Shown in pieces: positions 1-7,446 of a stretch of 64,000 nt of DNA. The stretch's first letter is position 1. Each line of letters starts with the position of its first letter. A program made the position numbers and the translations under genes. Source of the stretch: Crocinitomicaceae bacterium (lineage in GTDB: Bacteria > Bacteroidota > Bacteroidia > Flavobacteriales_D > Crocinitomicaceae); NCBI GenBank assembly GCA_016709005.1, contig JADJEU010000004.1:62001-126000 (forward strand). Direction: 5' to 3'. The notes beneath the pieces were generated by a model. That model worked only from the letters and a program-made list of their open reading frames with translations. It ran no database searches and was not told the DNA's origin.

Positions 1-1
1 T

Positions 2-568
2 GCAAATTGGTATCCCGGTGATGAGTGGAAAGGTGATTGTGCACGCATCATAATGTATATGTATTTGAGATATGGTTTACAATGCCGCCCTTACTATTGC
101 GCGGTAGGAACCACGAATACTACGGATGCAAACATGGTCAATGTCTTGTTAGACTGGAATGCCGAAGATGCCGTTTCACAACTTGAAAAAAACCGTAATG
201 ATGAAATTGAAGATTGGCAGGGAAATCGAAATCCATTTATTGACAATCCGTATATCGCTACAAAAATATGGGGAGGTATGCTTGCTGAAGACACCTGGGG
301 TGGTTTAGGTTTGGAAGCAGACTTGGAAAGTGATTTTATGCTTTATCCGGTTCCTTCAAATGATCATCAAATTTATGTCAGCCATACTGGATCGGTTGAA
401 ATAAACTCAATTCAGATTTTTAACACGGCTGGTCAATTGATTTCTACATACAACCTAAATTCAGTGATGACAACTCCCGTTCAAATTTCAGATATCCCTT
501 CAGGAACCTGGATTATGAACATTCAAACAGAGCAAGGATTGTTAACTAAAAAGATCATCATTCTGTGA
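2..568 (+). CDS. Endonuclease I family protein with T9SS sorting domain (5' partial)
   Basis: The frame is open from base 2, so the gene starts before the window. The N-terminal part seen here reads NWYPGDEWKGDCAR, then a segment with DWQGNRNPFIDNP. Both are conserved landmarks of the secreted endonuclease I (EndA/NucM) family, nonspecific nucleases of the His-Me finger type. The last ~75 residues (FMLYPVPSNDHQIYV, then GTWIMNIQTEQG and KKIIIL) form a type A C-terminal sorting domain, so the protein is probably exported by the T9SS and either cell-surface bound or released. The upstream signal peptide and catalytic region are outside the window. The stop overlaps the GTG start of the next gene by 4 bases, so the two are probably translated together. 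The family call is by motif recognition and is fairly secure. Confidence 0.85.
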   Translation, partial: ANWYPGDEWKGDCARIIMYMYLRYGLQCRPYYCAVGTTNTTDANMVNVLLDWNAEDAVSQLEKNRNDEIEDWQGNRNPFIDNPYIATKIWGGMLAEDTWGGLGLEADLESDFMLYPVPSNDHQIYVSHTGSVEINSIQIFNTAGQLISTYNLNSVMTTPVQISDIPSGTWIMNIQTEQGLLTKKIIIL

Positions 569-801
569 GTAAAAAAATCAAAATCATCTGGGATTTTTAC
601 GGCGATAAAGCTGAGAAAACAGCACAGCATCATGAAATTCATCTGAAAGAATTCATGGAAAAACATCAACTTGAAATTCTGAATTCAGGTGTACAATCTG
701 CCGCTGATTTTCACTTCATGGCGTTTATGACAATTGATGAAAAGAATGTTGTGATCGTGAGAGATGCGCTTAAGCCTCACCGCGCTTTTGTGGTGAAGTG
801 A
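565..801 (+). CDS. Small conserved hypothetical protein
   Basis: A 78-residue soluble protein that begins with GTG inside the stop of the preceding nuclease gene (GTGA overlap). It contains KIIWDFYGDKAEKTAQHHEIHL and ends KPHRAFVVK. It has no signal peptide or membrane segment, so unlike its neighbour it should stay in the cytoplasm. I do not recognise a functional family. The overlapping start argues that it is a real gene translated by coupling. No catalytic motif is evident. Confidence 0.6.
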   Translation: MSKKIKIIWDFYGDKAEKTAQHHEIHLKEFMEKHQLEILNSGVQSAADFHFMAFMTIDEKNVVIVRDALKPHRAFVVK

Positions 802-810
802 TTTAACCTA

Positions 811-1015
811 CACTTCTTCGTGAACCTTTGTGCTACTTTGTGACCTTTGTGGAATAGCTATGTCACAAAGTTCCACAAAGAAAAGAAGTTGCACAAAGAA
901 ATTCTAACTTTAATTCTTGTCCATTTCTTTGCTTCCTCTGCGACTTTGCGGTGAGCATATTTTTTACCTCAAAAAGGAGGAAGCGCAGAGACCCGCAGAG
1001 GGAATTTCCTTAGCT
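811..1015. repeat. Degenerate CACAAAG / CGCAGAG heptamer repeat, inverted, between convergent genes
   Basis: A block with four CTTTGTG-type units (about 825-856) faces a block of CACAAAG units (about 863-899). A second block with TTTGC, CTCTGCG and CTTTGCG (928-953) faces CGCAGAG and CCGCAGAG (983-1001). Each pair could fold into a long imperfect hairpin. The same heptamer family occurs at 25050-25100 and 45925-46040, also between convergent genes. It is non-coding; a role in transcription end-points is only an inference. Confidence 0.7.
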
Positions 1016-1048
1016 CTTGCGAATTAGTTCACCACACGGCCAATAAGC

Positions 1049-2581
1049 TTACAAGACAACCTTCTGCTCCACTTTGATTGCTTGCGAAAAACTTGTATTT
1101 GAAAGTTTAGATTTTATCCAGGCGCGCAAATCAAAGTATTCCAGAATAACATTTTCACGGTCATCTTTCAATAATACTTCTAACTCTGCATCAAAGCGTT
1201 CAAAGATTTTTTTTCGTTCAGCACTTGATGTAAGACGCGCCAGATTTTTCATTTCAGATACAAACAACTGCTCTACTTCATAATCTTTTTCATGCTTGTT
1301 TAAGAAACGTGCTGCCGATTTTATATCGTATTCAATAAAATCATTGTTGTTTAATTCAAAGTGAATGATGAGATTAAAAATACGTGAGAAAGAATAAATG
1401 TCCTGACGCAATTGTTTTTCATTGTCATTCAAAAGTTCGTTGATGTATTTTAAGGCGCGTTTATAATCACCCATTCCAAAACAGGTATAACCTAAGTTGT
1501 AGTTGAACAGAAGAATTTTTTCCTTGTTAATTTTTTCTTCGTAGCTCTCCAGATTTTTTTCAATTTCAGGAATTAGCTCTGCTGCCTTTTCAAAATTTCC
1601 CTGGCGGTTATAAAGTTGCAATTTTCCAATATATGTAGAGGTAAAAATACGCACGCGTGAATCTGGAGATTCAAATGCTTTGTTTGACAAAAGGGCGTTG
1701 AACTCTTCTAAGGTACTTTCTGCATTTTTAAAATCGTGGACATCAATATAACAGTTCAACAAAAAGCTGAGCGTATAGATATAACGTTGCTGAATGTCAT
1801 CGCGAATTAATGGATTGCGATCCATCACTGATTTTGCTTTTCTGAAATTAATCAAGGCATCTTCATAATCACGAATACTTGCACTACAAAGGCCTTTGAT
1901 ATAATAGCAAATAGTTGTAGCACGCGTTGACACGGCTGTGTTTTTTCCTATGATGAGATGATACTCTGCGATTTCATTTACTACTTGTCGCTCCGTTTCA
2001 TTGCGCGTAAATCCACCACTTCTGAAAATATAATTGATACGTGAATATAAAATCTGATACTCGGCCAGGTTGCGTAACTTCTCAATTACATCCGATTCTT
2101 CTTTAATCAACTCATCTAAATTCTGATCAAAATTCCGGACTCATAGGCCTCTTCCAATAATTTTTTCCCAATTGATCAACTCATAATGGTAGTAGAACTT
2201 TTCGTACTCAGCAGCTAATGCTTTGGAACGCTTCACAAATTTACTGCACTCACGGTAGAGCGCTTTGTTGTATAAAATTTCAACGTTTTTAATCTCTTGC
2301 TTTAAAACTGAACTCACCGATTGCTCAGAATAATACGACCGAAGACTTTTCAGAATCAATTTATACAAATGATTTTTTCAGATGGAAGATGCTGAATAAG
2401 GTCTCTTCTTTAAATTCATCTTTCAACGATTCTTCATCATATCGATTTTGCTTTTCAATGAAATTAAAGATTTTGAGGTAGTTTTTATCCCCTGCCTGCA
2501 ACGCCGAATTCAATTTAAAAATCGTTTCTCCGATTTGGTCAATGATTTAATAAGACTAAAAAGTTCGGTTGATGGTTTCAT
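1049..2581 (-). pseudogene. TPR-like helical repeat protein, broken by several frameshifts
   Basis: Read with four single-base corrections, this is one protein of about 510 residues starting at the ATG at 2581 (MKPSTELFSLIKSLTKSEKR). Its interior is all-helical with TPR-like pairs such as ALINFRKAK, NFEKAAELIPEIEK and DYKRALKYINELL. As given, the frame breaks near 2519 (A5 run), 2372-2377 (T6 run), 2161-2166 (T6 run) and about 2130. The two longest intact pieces are 2141-2368 and 1049-2110. The family looks like the long TPR proteins common in Bacteroidota, with no known specific function. Four indels in or beside homopolymers suggest sequencing error or decay; I cannot separate these. Confidence 0.7.
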
Positions 2582-3195
2582 AGGCTATTCAATTTTAGGA
2601 ATTCAACGAATTCTATGCGTAAATTTAAGTAAATGCGATTAGTATCTCAATTAAAATGATTAATAGCTTGCATTGCTTAACTACTGGTAGATAACGTTTA
2701 TTGAATGGGAATGGTTCACTGAACTTTCAAAAAAGAATCAGTTTACTCTTTGAATCCTAACCGTAGATGCTGGATTTAAAAGTTCAAGGGAGGTGGCAGG
2801 GCCTTCAAATCTTCGATTGGCCATCTTGACGCGAGCGTATCAAATAATAACTGATTGGATTCGCGCAATTCGTTGAACATTTGAATGGATGCTTTGCAGT
2901 TTAGCTAAGCAGGTGCTAGTTGCAGAGATTACCATCTAAATTTTTGAGCTTAATAAATAAGTAATAGAATGCAAAATGCGAGCATCTTATACCGCGGAGT
3001 AGCTGATTTTTCTGAGAATTATTTTAAGATTAAGCCCTCCAATGCTAAAAAGTTCTTACTTTTGCACGCTTTTATTAGGCAAATGCCTAAGCAAAGTATT
3101 CAGGTTTTATTGGGATTTTTTGCTATAGCATTAACAATCAAACTTGAATAGATGGTTCCAACTTTAGTAGGATCAGTCGAAGAGTAAAATTTATT
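2582..3195. other. Intergenic, no gene recognised
   Basis: About 610 bases between the divergent TPR gene and tRNA-Arg. A 60-codon frame at 2969-3151 has no family resemblance, and I do not accept it as a gene. A TACTTTTG box near 3056-3063 resembles the Bacteroidota -7 element and could drive the tRNA, but would imply a leader of more than 100 bases. No repeat or hairpin of note. Confidence 0.4.
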
Positions 3196-3269
3196 GGGCG
3201 CGTAGCTCAGCTGGATAGAGCACCTCCCTTCTAAGGAGGCGGTCGAAGGTTCGAATCCTTCCGCGCTCA
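3196..3269 (+). tRNA. tRNA-Arg (anticodon TCT)
   Basis: A full cloverleaf. Acceptor GGGCGCG pairs with CGCGCTC; D arm GCTC/GAGC; anticodon stem CCTCC/GGAGG with loop CTTCTAA, anticodon TCT (reads AGA, arginine); T arm GAAGG-TTCGAAT-CCTTC; discriminator A. CCA is not encoded. It is followed directly by a TTCG-loop hairpin and then a GIY-YIG ORF. The 3' portion from the D loop onward is repeated twice downstream as truncated copies. Confidence 0.95.
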
Positions 3270-3272
3270 CAG

Positions 3273-3302
3273 AGCCGACTTCGGTCGGCTTTTGTGTTTT
3301 TA
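3273..3302 (+). terminator. Hairpin/terminator after tRNA-Arg (copy 1)
   Basis: AGCCGAC-TTCG-GTCGGCT stem-loop followed by TTTTGTGTTTTT. It is a strong intrinsic terminator shape and ends just before the ATG of the GIY-YIG ORF. An identical copy follows the second tRNA-like segment at 3610. Confidence 0.8.
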
Positions 3303-3305
3303 TAG

Positions 3306-3554
3306 ATGCATCATCTATACATACTCTTTAGTGATAGTCTCAACAAATTCTATGTTGGACATACAAGTGATTTATCTGAACGTATTGAAAGACATAACAG
3401 AGGTGGAGATAAATTCATCCAAAGGTCAGCCCCAGGAATCTTGTTTACTCTGAAAAATTTCCAAACTAAGGAAGAAGCTTACAAACGTGAGCGTGAAATC
3501 AAAAACTGGAAAAATAAAATCATGATACAGAAACTGATTCGTTCAGCTGGATAG
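3306..3554 (+). CDS. GIY-YIG nuclease family protein, copy 1 of a tandem pair
   Basis: 82 residues. LYILFSDSLNKFYVGHTSDL is the GIY-YIG core (YIL...YVG), followed by SERIERHNRGG, the EEAYKREREIKNWK helix and MIQKLIR. This matches the small single-domain GIY-YIG family, probable DNA endonucleases; the glutamate of KREREIK is a likely metal ligand. Residues ~38-52 (FIQRSAPGILFTLKN) are read in a shifted frame relative to copy 2 (TSKGQLWNLVYSEK), caused by a CA deletion near 3416 and later compensating changes, so this copy may be damaged or misread. The ORF's last codons (RSAG, stop) run into the D-loop region of a truncated tRNA-Arg copy, so gene and tRNA fragment are physically fused. Confidence 0.8.
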   Translation: MHHLYILFSDSLNKFYVGHTSDLSERIERHNRGGDKFIQRSAPGILFTLKNFQTKEEAYKREREIKNWKNKIMIQKLIRSAG

Positions 3555-3606
3555 AGCATTCCGACTAAAGTCGGAACGGTCGAAGGTTCGAATCCTTCCG
3601 CGCTCA
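3543..3606 (+). pseudogene. 5'-truncated tRNA-Arg-like segment (copy B)
   Basis: Matches tRNA-Arg at 3207-3269 from the D loop to the discriminator base, but lacks the 5' acceptor strand, whose place is taken by the end of the GIY-YIG ORF. The anticodon arm is replaced by TTCCGACTAAAGTCGGAA, a perfect 8-bp palindrome around AA, one base longer than a normal arm. The T arm and 3' acceptor strand are identical to the intact gene. It cannot form a tRNA by itself. Confidence 0.75.
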
Positions 3607-3609
3607 CAG

Positions 3610-3638
3610 AGCCGACTTCGGTCGGCTTTTGTGTTTTT
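3610..3638 (+). terminator. Hairpin/terminator, copy 2 (identical to 3273-3302)
   Basis: The same GCCGAC-TTCG-GTCGGC stem and T-rich tail as after the intact tRNA. Identity extends from the tRNA T arm through into the second GIY-YIG ORF, showing that the duplication unit is about 337 bases. Confidence 0.75.
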
Positions 3639-3642
3639 ATAG

Positions 3643-3855
3643 ATGCATCATCTATACATACTCTTTAGTGATAGTCTCAACAAATTCTATGTTGGACATA
3701 CAAGTGATTTATCTGAACGTATTGAAAGACATAACAGAGGTGGAGATAAATTCACATCCAAAGGTCAGCTATGGAATCTTGTTTACTCTGAAAAATTTCA
3801 AACTAAGGAAGAAGCTTACAAACGTGAGCGTGAAATCAAAAAACTGGAAAAGTAA
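3643..3855 (+). CDS. GIY-YIG nuclease family protein, copy 2 (C-terminal frameshift)
   Basis: Near-identical to the ORF at 3306. It carries the more plausible middle (GGDKFTSKGQLWNLVYSEKFQTKEEAYKR, allowing family variation), but an extra A in the run at 3837-3843 shifts the frame so that it ends REIKKLEK. With that A removed the frame continues ...LEK/NWKSKIMIQKLIR, as in copy 1, to about 3879, where a third tRNA fragment begins. Same predicted activity, a small GIY-YIG endonuclease. The differences between copies are almost all indels. Confidence 0.7.
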   Translation: MHHLYILFSDSLNKFYVGHTSDLSERIERHNRGGDKFTSKGQLWNLVYSEKFQTKEEAYKREREIKKLEK

Positions 3856-3879
3856 AATCATGATACAGAAACTGATTCG

Positions 3880-3939
3880 TTACTGGATAGAGCCTTGACT
3901 AAAGTCGGAACGGTCGAAGTTCGAATCCTTCCGCGCTCA
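3880..3939 (+). pseudogene. 5'-truncated tRNA-Arg-like segment (copy C)
   Basis: A third partial tRNA-Arg copy: TGGATAGAGC, then GACTAAAGTCGGAA in place of the anticodon arm, then the T-arm region with one G missing (GAAGTTCGAATCC), and CGCGCTCA. It shares the altered arm with copy B but is followed by different DNA (TTTGAGCAAG) and its own terminator. It is the right-hand end of the tandem array and may be the displaced original tRNA 3' end. Confidence 0.65.
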
Positions 3940-3949
3940 TTTGAGCAAG

Positions 3950-3988
3950 AGGCAAACAGTTGCAAAACATCTGTTTGCCTTTTTGTTT
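3950..3988 (+). terminator. Intrinsic terminator at end of the tRNA/GIY-YIG array
   Basis: AGGCAAACAG and CTGTTTGCCT form a perfect 10-bp stem with an 11-base loop, followed by TTTTTGTTT. It lies just past tRNA copy C and probably was the terminator of the tRNA-Arg gene before insertion of the downstream modules. Confidence 0.8.
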
Positions 3989-4063
3989 CCACATTTCCTC
4001 CCTCAATTTAATCAACTGACACGCTCGCGATCCAATCAACAAAAATCTATCGTTCTTAAACAA

Positions 4064-4213
4064 AGATCCCAGCGCCGCGCTGCGGCCCGGATAAGCTAGA
4101 ATAATATTTACTGCGTAAAAGAAGTCTGTGATTCCGTTAGCATTAATAAGATCCGGCACTCCCGCATCGCTGCAGCCGGGATAAGCTAGACTAATTTTTA
4201 CTGCAAAAGTCAA
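4064..4213. repeat. Imperfect direct repeat (~60 bp, spaced 85 bp), GC-rich core
   Basis: Copy 1 starts near 4064 and copy 2 near 4149. Both have AGATCC, a CGC/CTGCGGCC-type GC-rich core, then (G)GATAAGCTAGA, TAATNTTTACTGC and AAAAG. The cores are much richer in GC than the surroundings. I see no ORF across it that resembles a protein. It looks like a dispersed intergenic repeat family, but only two copies are visible here. Confidence 0.6.
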
Positions 4214-4214
4214 G

Positions 4215-4250
4215 CTAAAAACGAAAGGGGACTCTTTCGAATCCCCTTTC
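4215..4250 (-). terminator. Terminator-like hairpin downstream of LysM gene
   Basis: GAAAGGGGA and TCCCCTTTC pair with a 10-base loop. On the minus strand the stem is followed by CGTTTTTAG. It lies about 45 bases past the repaired stop of the LysM gene, which it would serve. Confidence 0.6.
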
Positions 4251-4293
4251 AACAACAAACCAAAAACCCTCCTGTCGATCCACGACGATGACA

Positions 4294-5254
4294 TTATCGG
4301 AGGATTACCTTTGTACCTTTCGGTATATTTTGTCGGCGTCCGTCATATCGTTGAACGCCATTAATTTTCTAATTTGACTCCTTCAAGTTAGGGAACATCT
4401 CTCAAAGTCATGTCTTTTTCACAAACGTGAACATTGTATCCTTTGCTGCCTTTGTTGCTTTTTGGGGAGATGTAAATGATTTCACCTTCTTTTAAAACAT
4501 CTCTTTTTCCAAGCTCATTGTATTTGTATAATTGCCACATTCCTAAATTGAATTCTTCAGCAATTCTATAATACGTATCTCCTTTTTGAACCACTACGTA
4601 GTGAACGCTCTTTTTCGTTTCGTACACTTTGTGTTTTGTTTCAGACAATTCAATCTCTGAATTTACTTGCGGTGACACAACTGCTGTAACGTTTGTTACC
4701 GGAGCTTCTGTAACTACCGCCAGTACTTCTACTTTCTCTGGTGCCGGATACAAATCATATTGATGCAGCTGATATTTTTCAATCAACGTAATCAGCAAGC
4801 TTGCATATTTTGGATTGGTAGCATAGCCTGCAGTTTTAATCCGTGTGCCCAGCCTTCGTAATCTGTCATGCTTAAGGGTAAATAAACCAGCGTAACGTGG
4901 TCTTGTAGTTAAGAAGAGTGAGTGGTCGCGATACGACTCTTCTGCACTGACATAGCTTCTGAAACATTCGTTTGCTTCGTCATCATCCTGGTAGAAGGTT
5001 CCACCGGTCCAATTGACATGACATTTAATTCCAAAGTGATTGTTTGCCTGACGCGCTAAAGGGCTGTTGCCGTTTCCGCTTTCAAGAATTCCTTGTGCCA
5101 ATGTAATACTAGCCGGTATTTTGTGATCATGCATTTGCTCTATTGCCGCGCCTTTCCACAGATCAATATAATCTTCTGTCGTGTGGTTTTGTTGTTCAGC
5201 TTTCGCTGACAGCACAGAAAAGAGCAGACCAGAAATAATCAGTACTCGTTTCAT
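4294..5254 (-). pseudogene. Glucosaminidase (mannosyl-glycoprotein endo-beta-N-acetylglucosaminidase type) with LysM domains, 3' end broken
   Basis: Begins MKRVLIISGLLFSVLSAKA, a Sec signal peptide. Residues ~25-160 carry the glucosaminidase fold: PASITLAQGILESGNGNSPLA (catalytic Glu in LESG), NNHFGIKCH, SYRDHSLFL and TAGYATNPKYA. A LysM domain follows near 215-265 (VQKGDTYYRIAEEFNL). The enzyme should cut peptidoglycan glycan chains in the periplasm. As given, translation stops at 4388 (TAA where CAA would give VSQLEGVKL-like sequence). Beyond it, two A-run indels (4366-4369, 4318-4320) hide the end of a second LysM (LMAFNDMTDADKIYRKGTKVILR) reaching 4294. The main domain is intact, so a truncated protein could still work. 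Confidence 0.8.
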
Positions 5255-5420
5255 AGTTCGTGTAATTTGGTGTTTTGTTGTTGTCCAAACTATTACGGGA
5301 GAGCCCGAACAGGGTTACAAAAAAAATCAAAAACCGAGTGAAAATAAGGATTTCCAATGAATTGGCAAAAAGGACAATGCGCTAATTTGAGGTGCAACTA
5401 ATCCAATAGGTGGGGTTAAA

Positions 5421-5512
5421 CTGAATGACGAGTGATGAGTGACTAATTGGGAAGTCCTGAACTCGTAATTCGTTACTCGTCATTCGTACTTCGTTACTCC
5501 TAATTCATTAAA
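5421..5512. repeat. ACTCGT/TTACTC-type degenerate inverted repeat
   Basis: Units of GACGAGTGATGAGTGACTAATT (5423-5445) face AACTCGTAATTCGTTACTCGTCATTCG (5460-5486) and another CTTCGTTACTC unit. The halves can fold into an imperfect hairpin. The block sits between the starts and ends of two minus-strand genes, just downstream of yaaA. It is non-coding. Confidence 0.6.
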
Positions 5513-5531
5513 CTTTGTTCGATATTCAAAT

Positions 5532-6340
5532 CTAACTCTTTGATTTAAGTCCAATCCCCACCACAACAGGTTTATCTCTCAAAAAAACAAACTCATTTGC
5601 TTTGCTTTCACTTGCTGAAAAATAATAGCCGGCTGAATCAAAAGCCTTTAAGTCTGAAGCTTTTTGAAGATCGTGTACGAGAATAAAACGCGTCATCATG
5701 CCTCTGGCTTGTTTGGCAAAAGTCATGTTTACTTTATACTCACCTGTTTTGGAGCGATCTTTAAAGACACACGTTACTTGCGGAAATTTTAATTTTTCCA
5801 GTCGTGCTGCTTTAAAATATTCTGATGAAGCAACGTTTACTAATAGAGGATTTTTTTCTGCCGCCAATTCTTCTTCCAACACAAGGCGAATTTTATCGCC
5901 CCAGAACTGATAGAGATTTTTTGCCTTTGCATTGACGGGTAATGAGGTTCCCATTTCTAATCGATAGGATTGAATAAGATCAAATGGTTTTAAGATTCCA
6001 TAGAGACCTGATAGAATTCTCAAATCACGCTGACCTCTCCTGCTCTTTAGCTGAGTGATGTAAAATCCAACCCCTGGTAAGCAGCACCGGTGAAAATATA
6101 GCCGGCGGGTTTTGCATTTTTATCAGTAAACGGCAAACTCCATTTTTGAAAACGATCGTAATTTAAATCTGCCAAATCAGGGCTGATATCCATAAGATCA
6201 GCAATTTTTTTTGCCGATAATTTTTTGCACTTATTGATGAGCACCTGACTCTCATCTAAAAAAACGGGAAGCGTCGTTTTCAACTTCCCGATTTTTATGT
6301 TTTCATCAATTGATTTTGCCGGTGAAAGAATGATTTTCAT
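5532..6340 (-). pseudogene. yaaA: YaaA family (UPF0246, peroxide stress response) protein, frameshifted
   Basis: Starts with MKIILSPAKSIDEN at 6340, the family hallmark, and continues through YIFTGAAYQGLDFTSLS. The frame then breaks near 6043-6052 and resumes as RDLRILSGLYGILKPFDLIQSYRLEMGT, with NLYQFWGDKI and YFKAARLEK following. The two parts together make about 265 residues, normal for the family. YaaA is a cytoplasmic protein that in E. coli limits free iron and DNA damage during hydrogen peroxide stress. The break is a single missing base, so sequencing error is likely. It lies next to the methionine sulfoxide reductase gene, an oxidative-damage context. Confidence 0.85.
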
Positions 6341-6342
6341 TT

Positions 6343-7321
6343 TTAGAATCGCTTGGTGTATCCATGACAATATGGAGTTCCGCCTTTGTTTGAATAATAG
6401 TGTTCATGATAATCTTCACCTTCCCAGAATTTAGTTGCTTTGGTAACTTTGGTGGCAACTTTCATTCCGCCTTCTTCTAAAATTGCAATCAATTTTTCTG
6501 CAATTTGTTTTTGTTCGTCGTTCATGTAAAAAACTTCAGTACGGTATTGATCACCAATATCCGGACCTTGTCTGTTTACTTGTGTCGGATCATGCGTTTC
6601 AAAAAATAATTTACAGAGTGTTTCGTAATTTGTTTTGCTTGGATCATAGACCACCATGACGGCTTCAGCATGACCAGTAGTATGTGCACAAACTTCTTTA
6701 TAGGTAGGGTTTTCTTTGTGTCCGCCAATGTATCCAACTTGTGTTGAAATGACGCCTTCTGCTTTTTCAAAGAAATATTCAGTTCCCCAAAAACAGCCCG
6801 ATGCAAAAATTGCAGTATCCATATTTACGGTTTCATTTAATTGTTCTTCGGGAATAAAGGTAAGTGAAATTGAATTGACGCAATGTCTTGTGTTTTTAGA
6901 AGTGAAACGCTCCCCTTTAAACACGTGCCCCAGATGACCACTGCATGTTGCGCAAACAATTTCGATGCGGTAACCATCCTTATCTGGAATTTCTCGCACT
7001 GCTCCGGGAATCGCATCATCAAAAGCAGGCCAGCCGCTACCCGAATCAAATTTAGCATCTGATTCAAATAATTTGGTATTGCAGCGGCGGCAGTGGTAGT
7101 CGCCTTCAGCATGATTGTCAGTGTATTCTCCTTTGAAAGGTGCTTCGGTTCCTTTATTAATAATGACACGCTCTTCTTCAGGCGTCAATTTTTTTCCAGT
7201 TAGATGAATCTGTGCTCATAGTGTTCACGTGGTTAGTTTCTGTATTGGTTGTATTCTGCGCCTGGCTGCATGACGTAAGCATGATTCCCAAAGCAATTAA
7301 AAGATTTGATGCCGATTTCAT
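6343..7321 (-). pseudogene. msrBA: Lipoprotein MsrB-MsrA bifunctional methionine sulfoxide reductase, frameshifted near N-terminus
   Basis: From the ATG at 7321 the product begins MKSASNLLIALGIMLTSCSQ, a lipoprotein signal with lipobox LTSC. A T7 run at 7189-7195 (A7 on the coding strand) carries one base too many, after which the frame reads LTPEEERVIINKGTEAPF. MsrB comes first: zinc pairs CRRC and CATC, GSGWPAF, and catalytic Cys in RHCVNS. MsrA follows: GCFWGTEYFF with catalytic Cys, GYIGG, GHAEAV, and YHEHYYSNKG near the end. The MsrB-then-MsrA order and lipid anchor suggest repair of oxidised envelope proteins. The MsrB/A part alone could start at a TTG at 7188. Confidence 0.88.
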
Positions 7322-7446
7322 GTGCTCAATTTTTAGTTTAAAATCCTTCTAAAGAAATACTTGAAATGGTATTTCACAATTTCTTTATATCTTCTCAGTC
7401 GAATTGGGATTCAAATCCTTACAAAACAAATTTACAAAACCGGCCT

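Noticed and set aside
811..1015. Small RNA or riboswitch in the heptamer repeat
   Set aside because: No known riboswitch core and the position is between gene ends, not upstream of a gene.
2969..3151. 60-codon open frame on the plus strand in the spacer before tRNA-Arg
   Set aside because: No family resemblance, no ribosome-binding site I can support, and it lies in non-conserved-looking AT-rich spacer.
3196..3939. Three functional tRNA-Arg genes
   Set aside because: Only the first has a 5' acceptor strand and legal anticodon arm; the other two start in the D loop and have an abnormal arm.
3899..4294. 131-codon open frame on the minus strand
   Set aside because: It covers tRNA copy C, a terminator and the GC-rich repeat; the translation shows no protein-like pattern.
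7366..7446. Upstream extension of the DUF2157 gene from the ATG at 7366
   Set aside because: The 27 extra residues (MVFHNFFISSQSNWD...) do not resemble the family, and the family-like start is at 7447.
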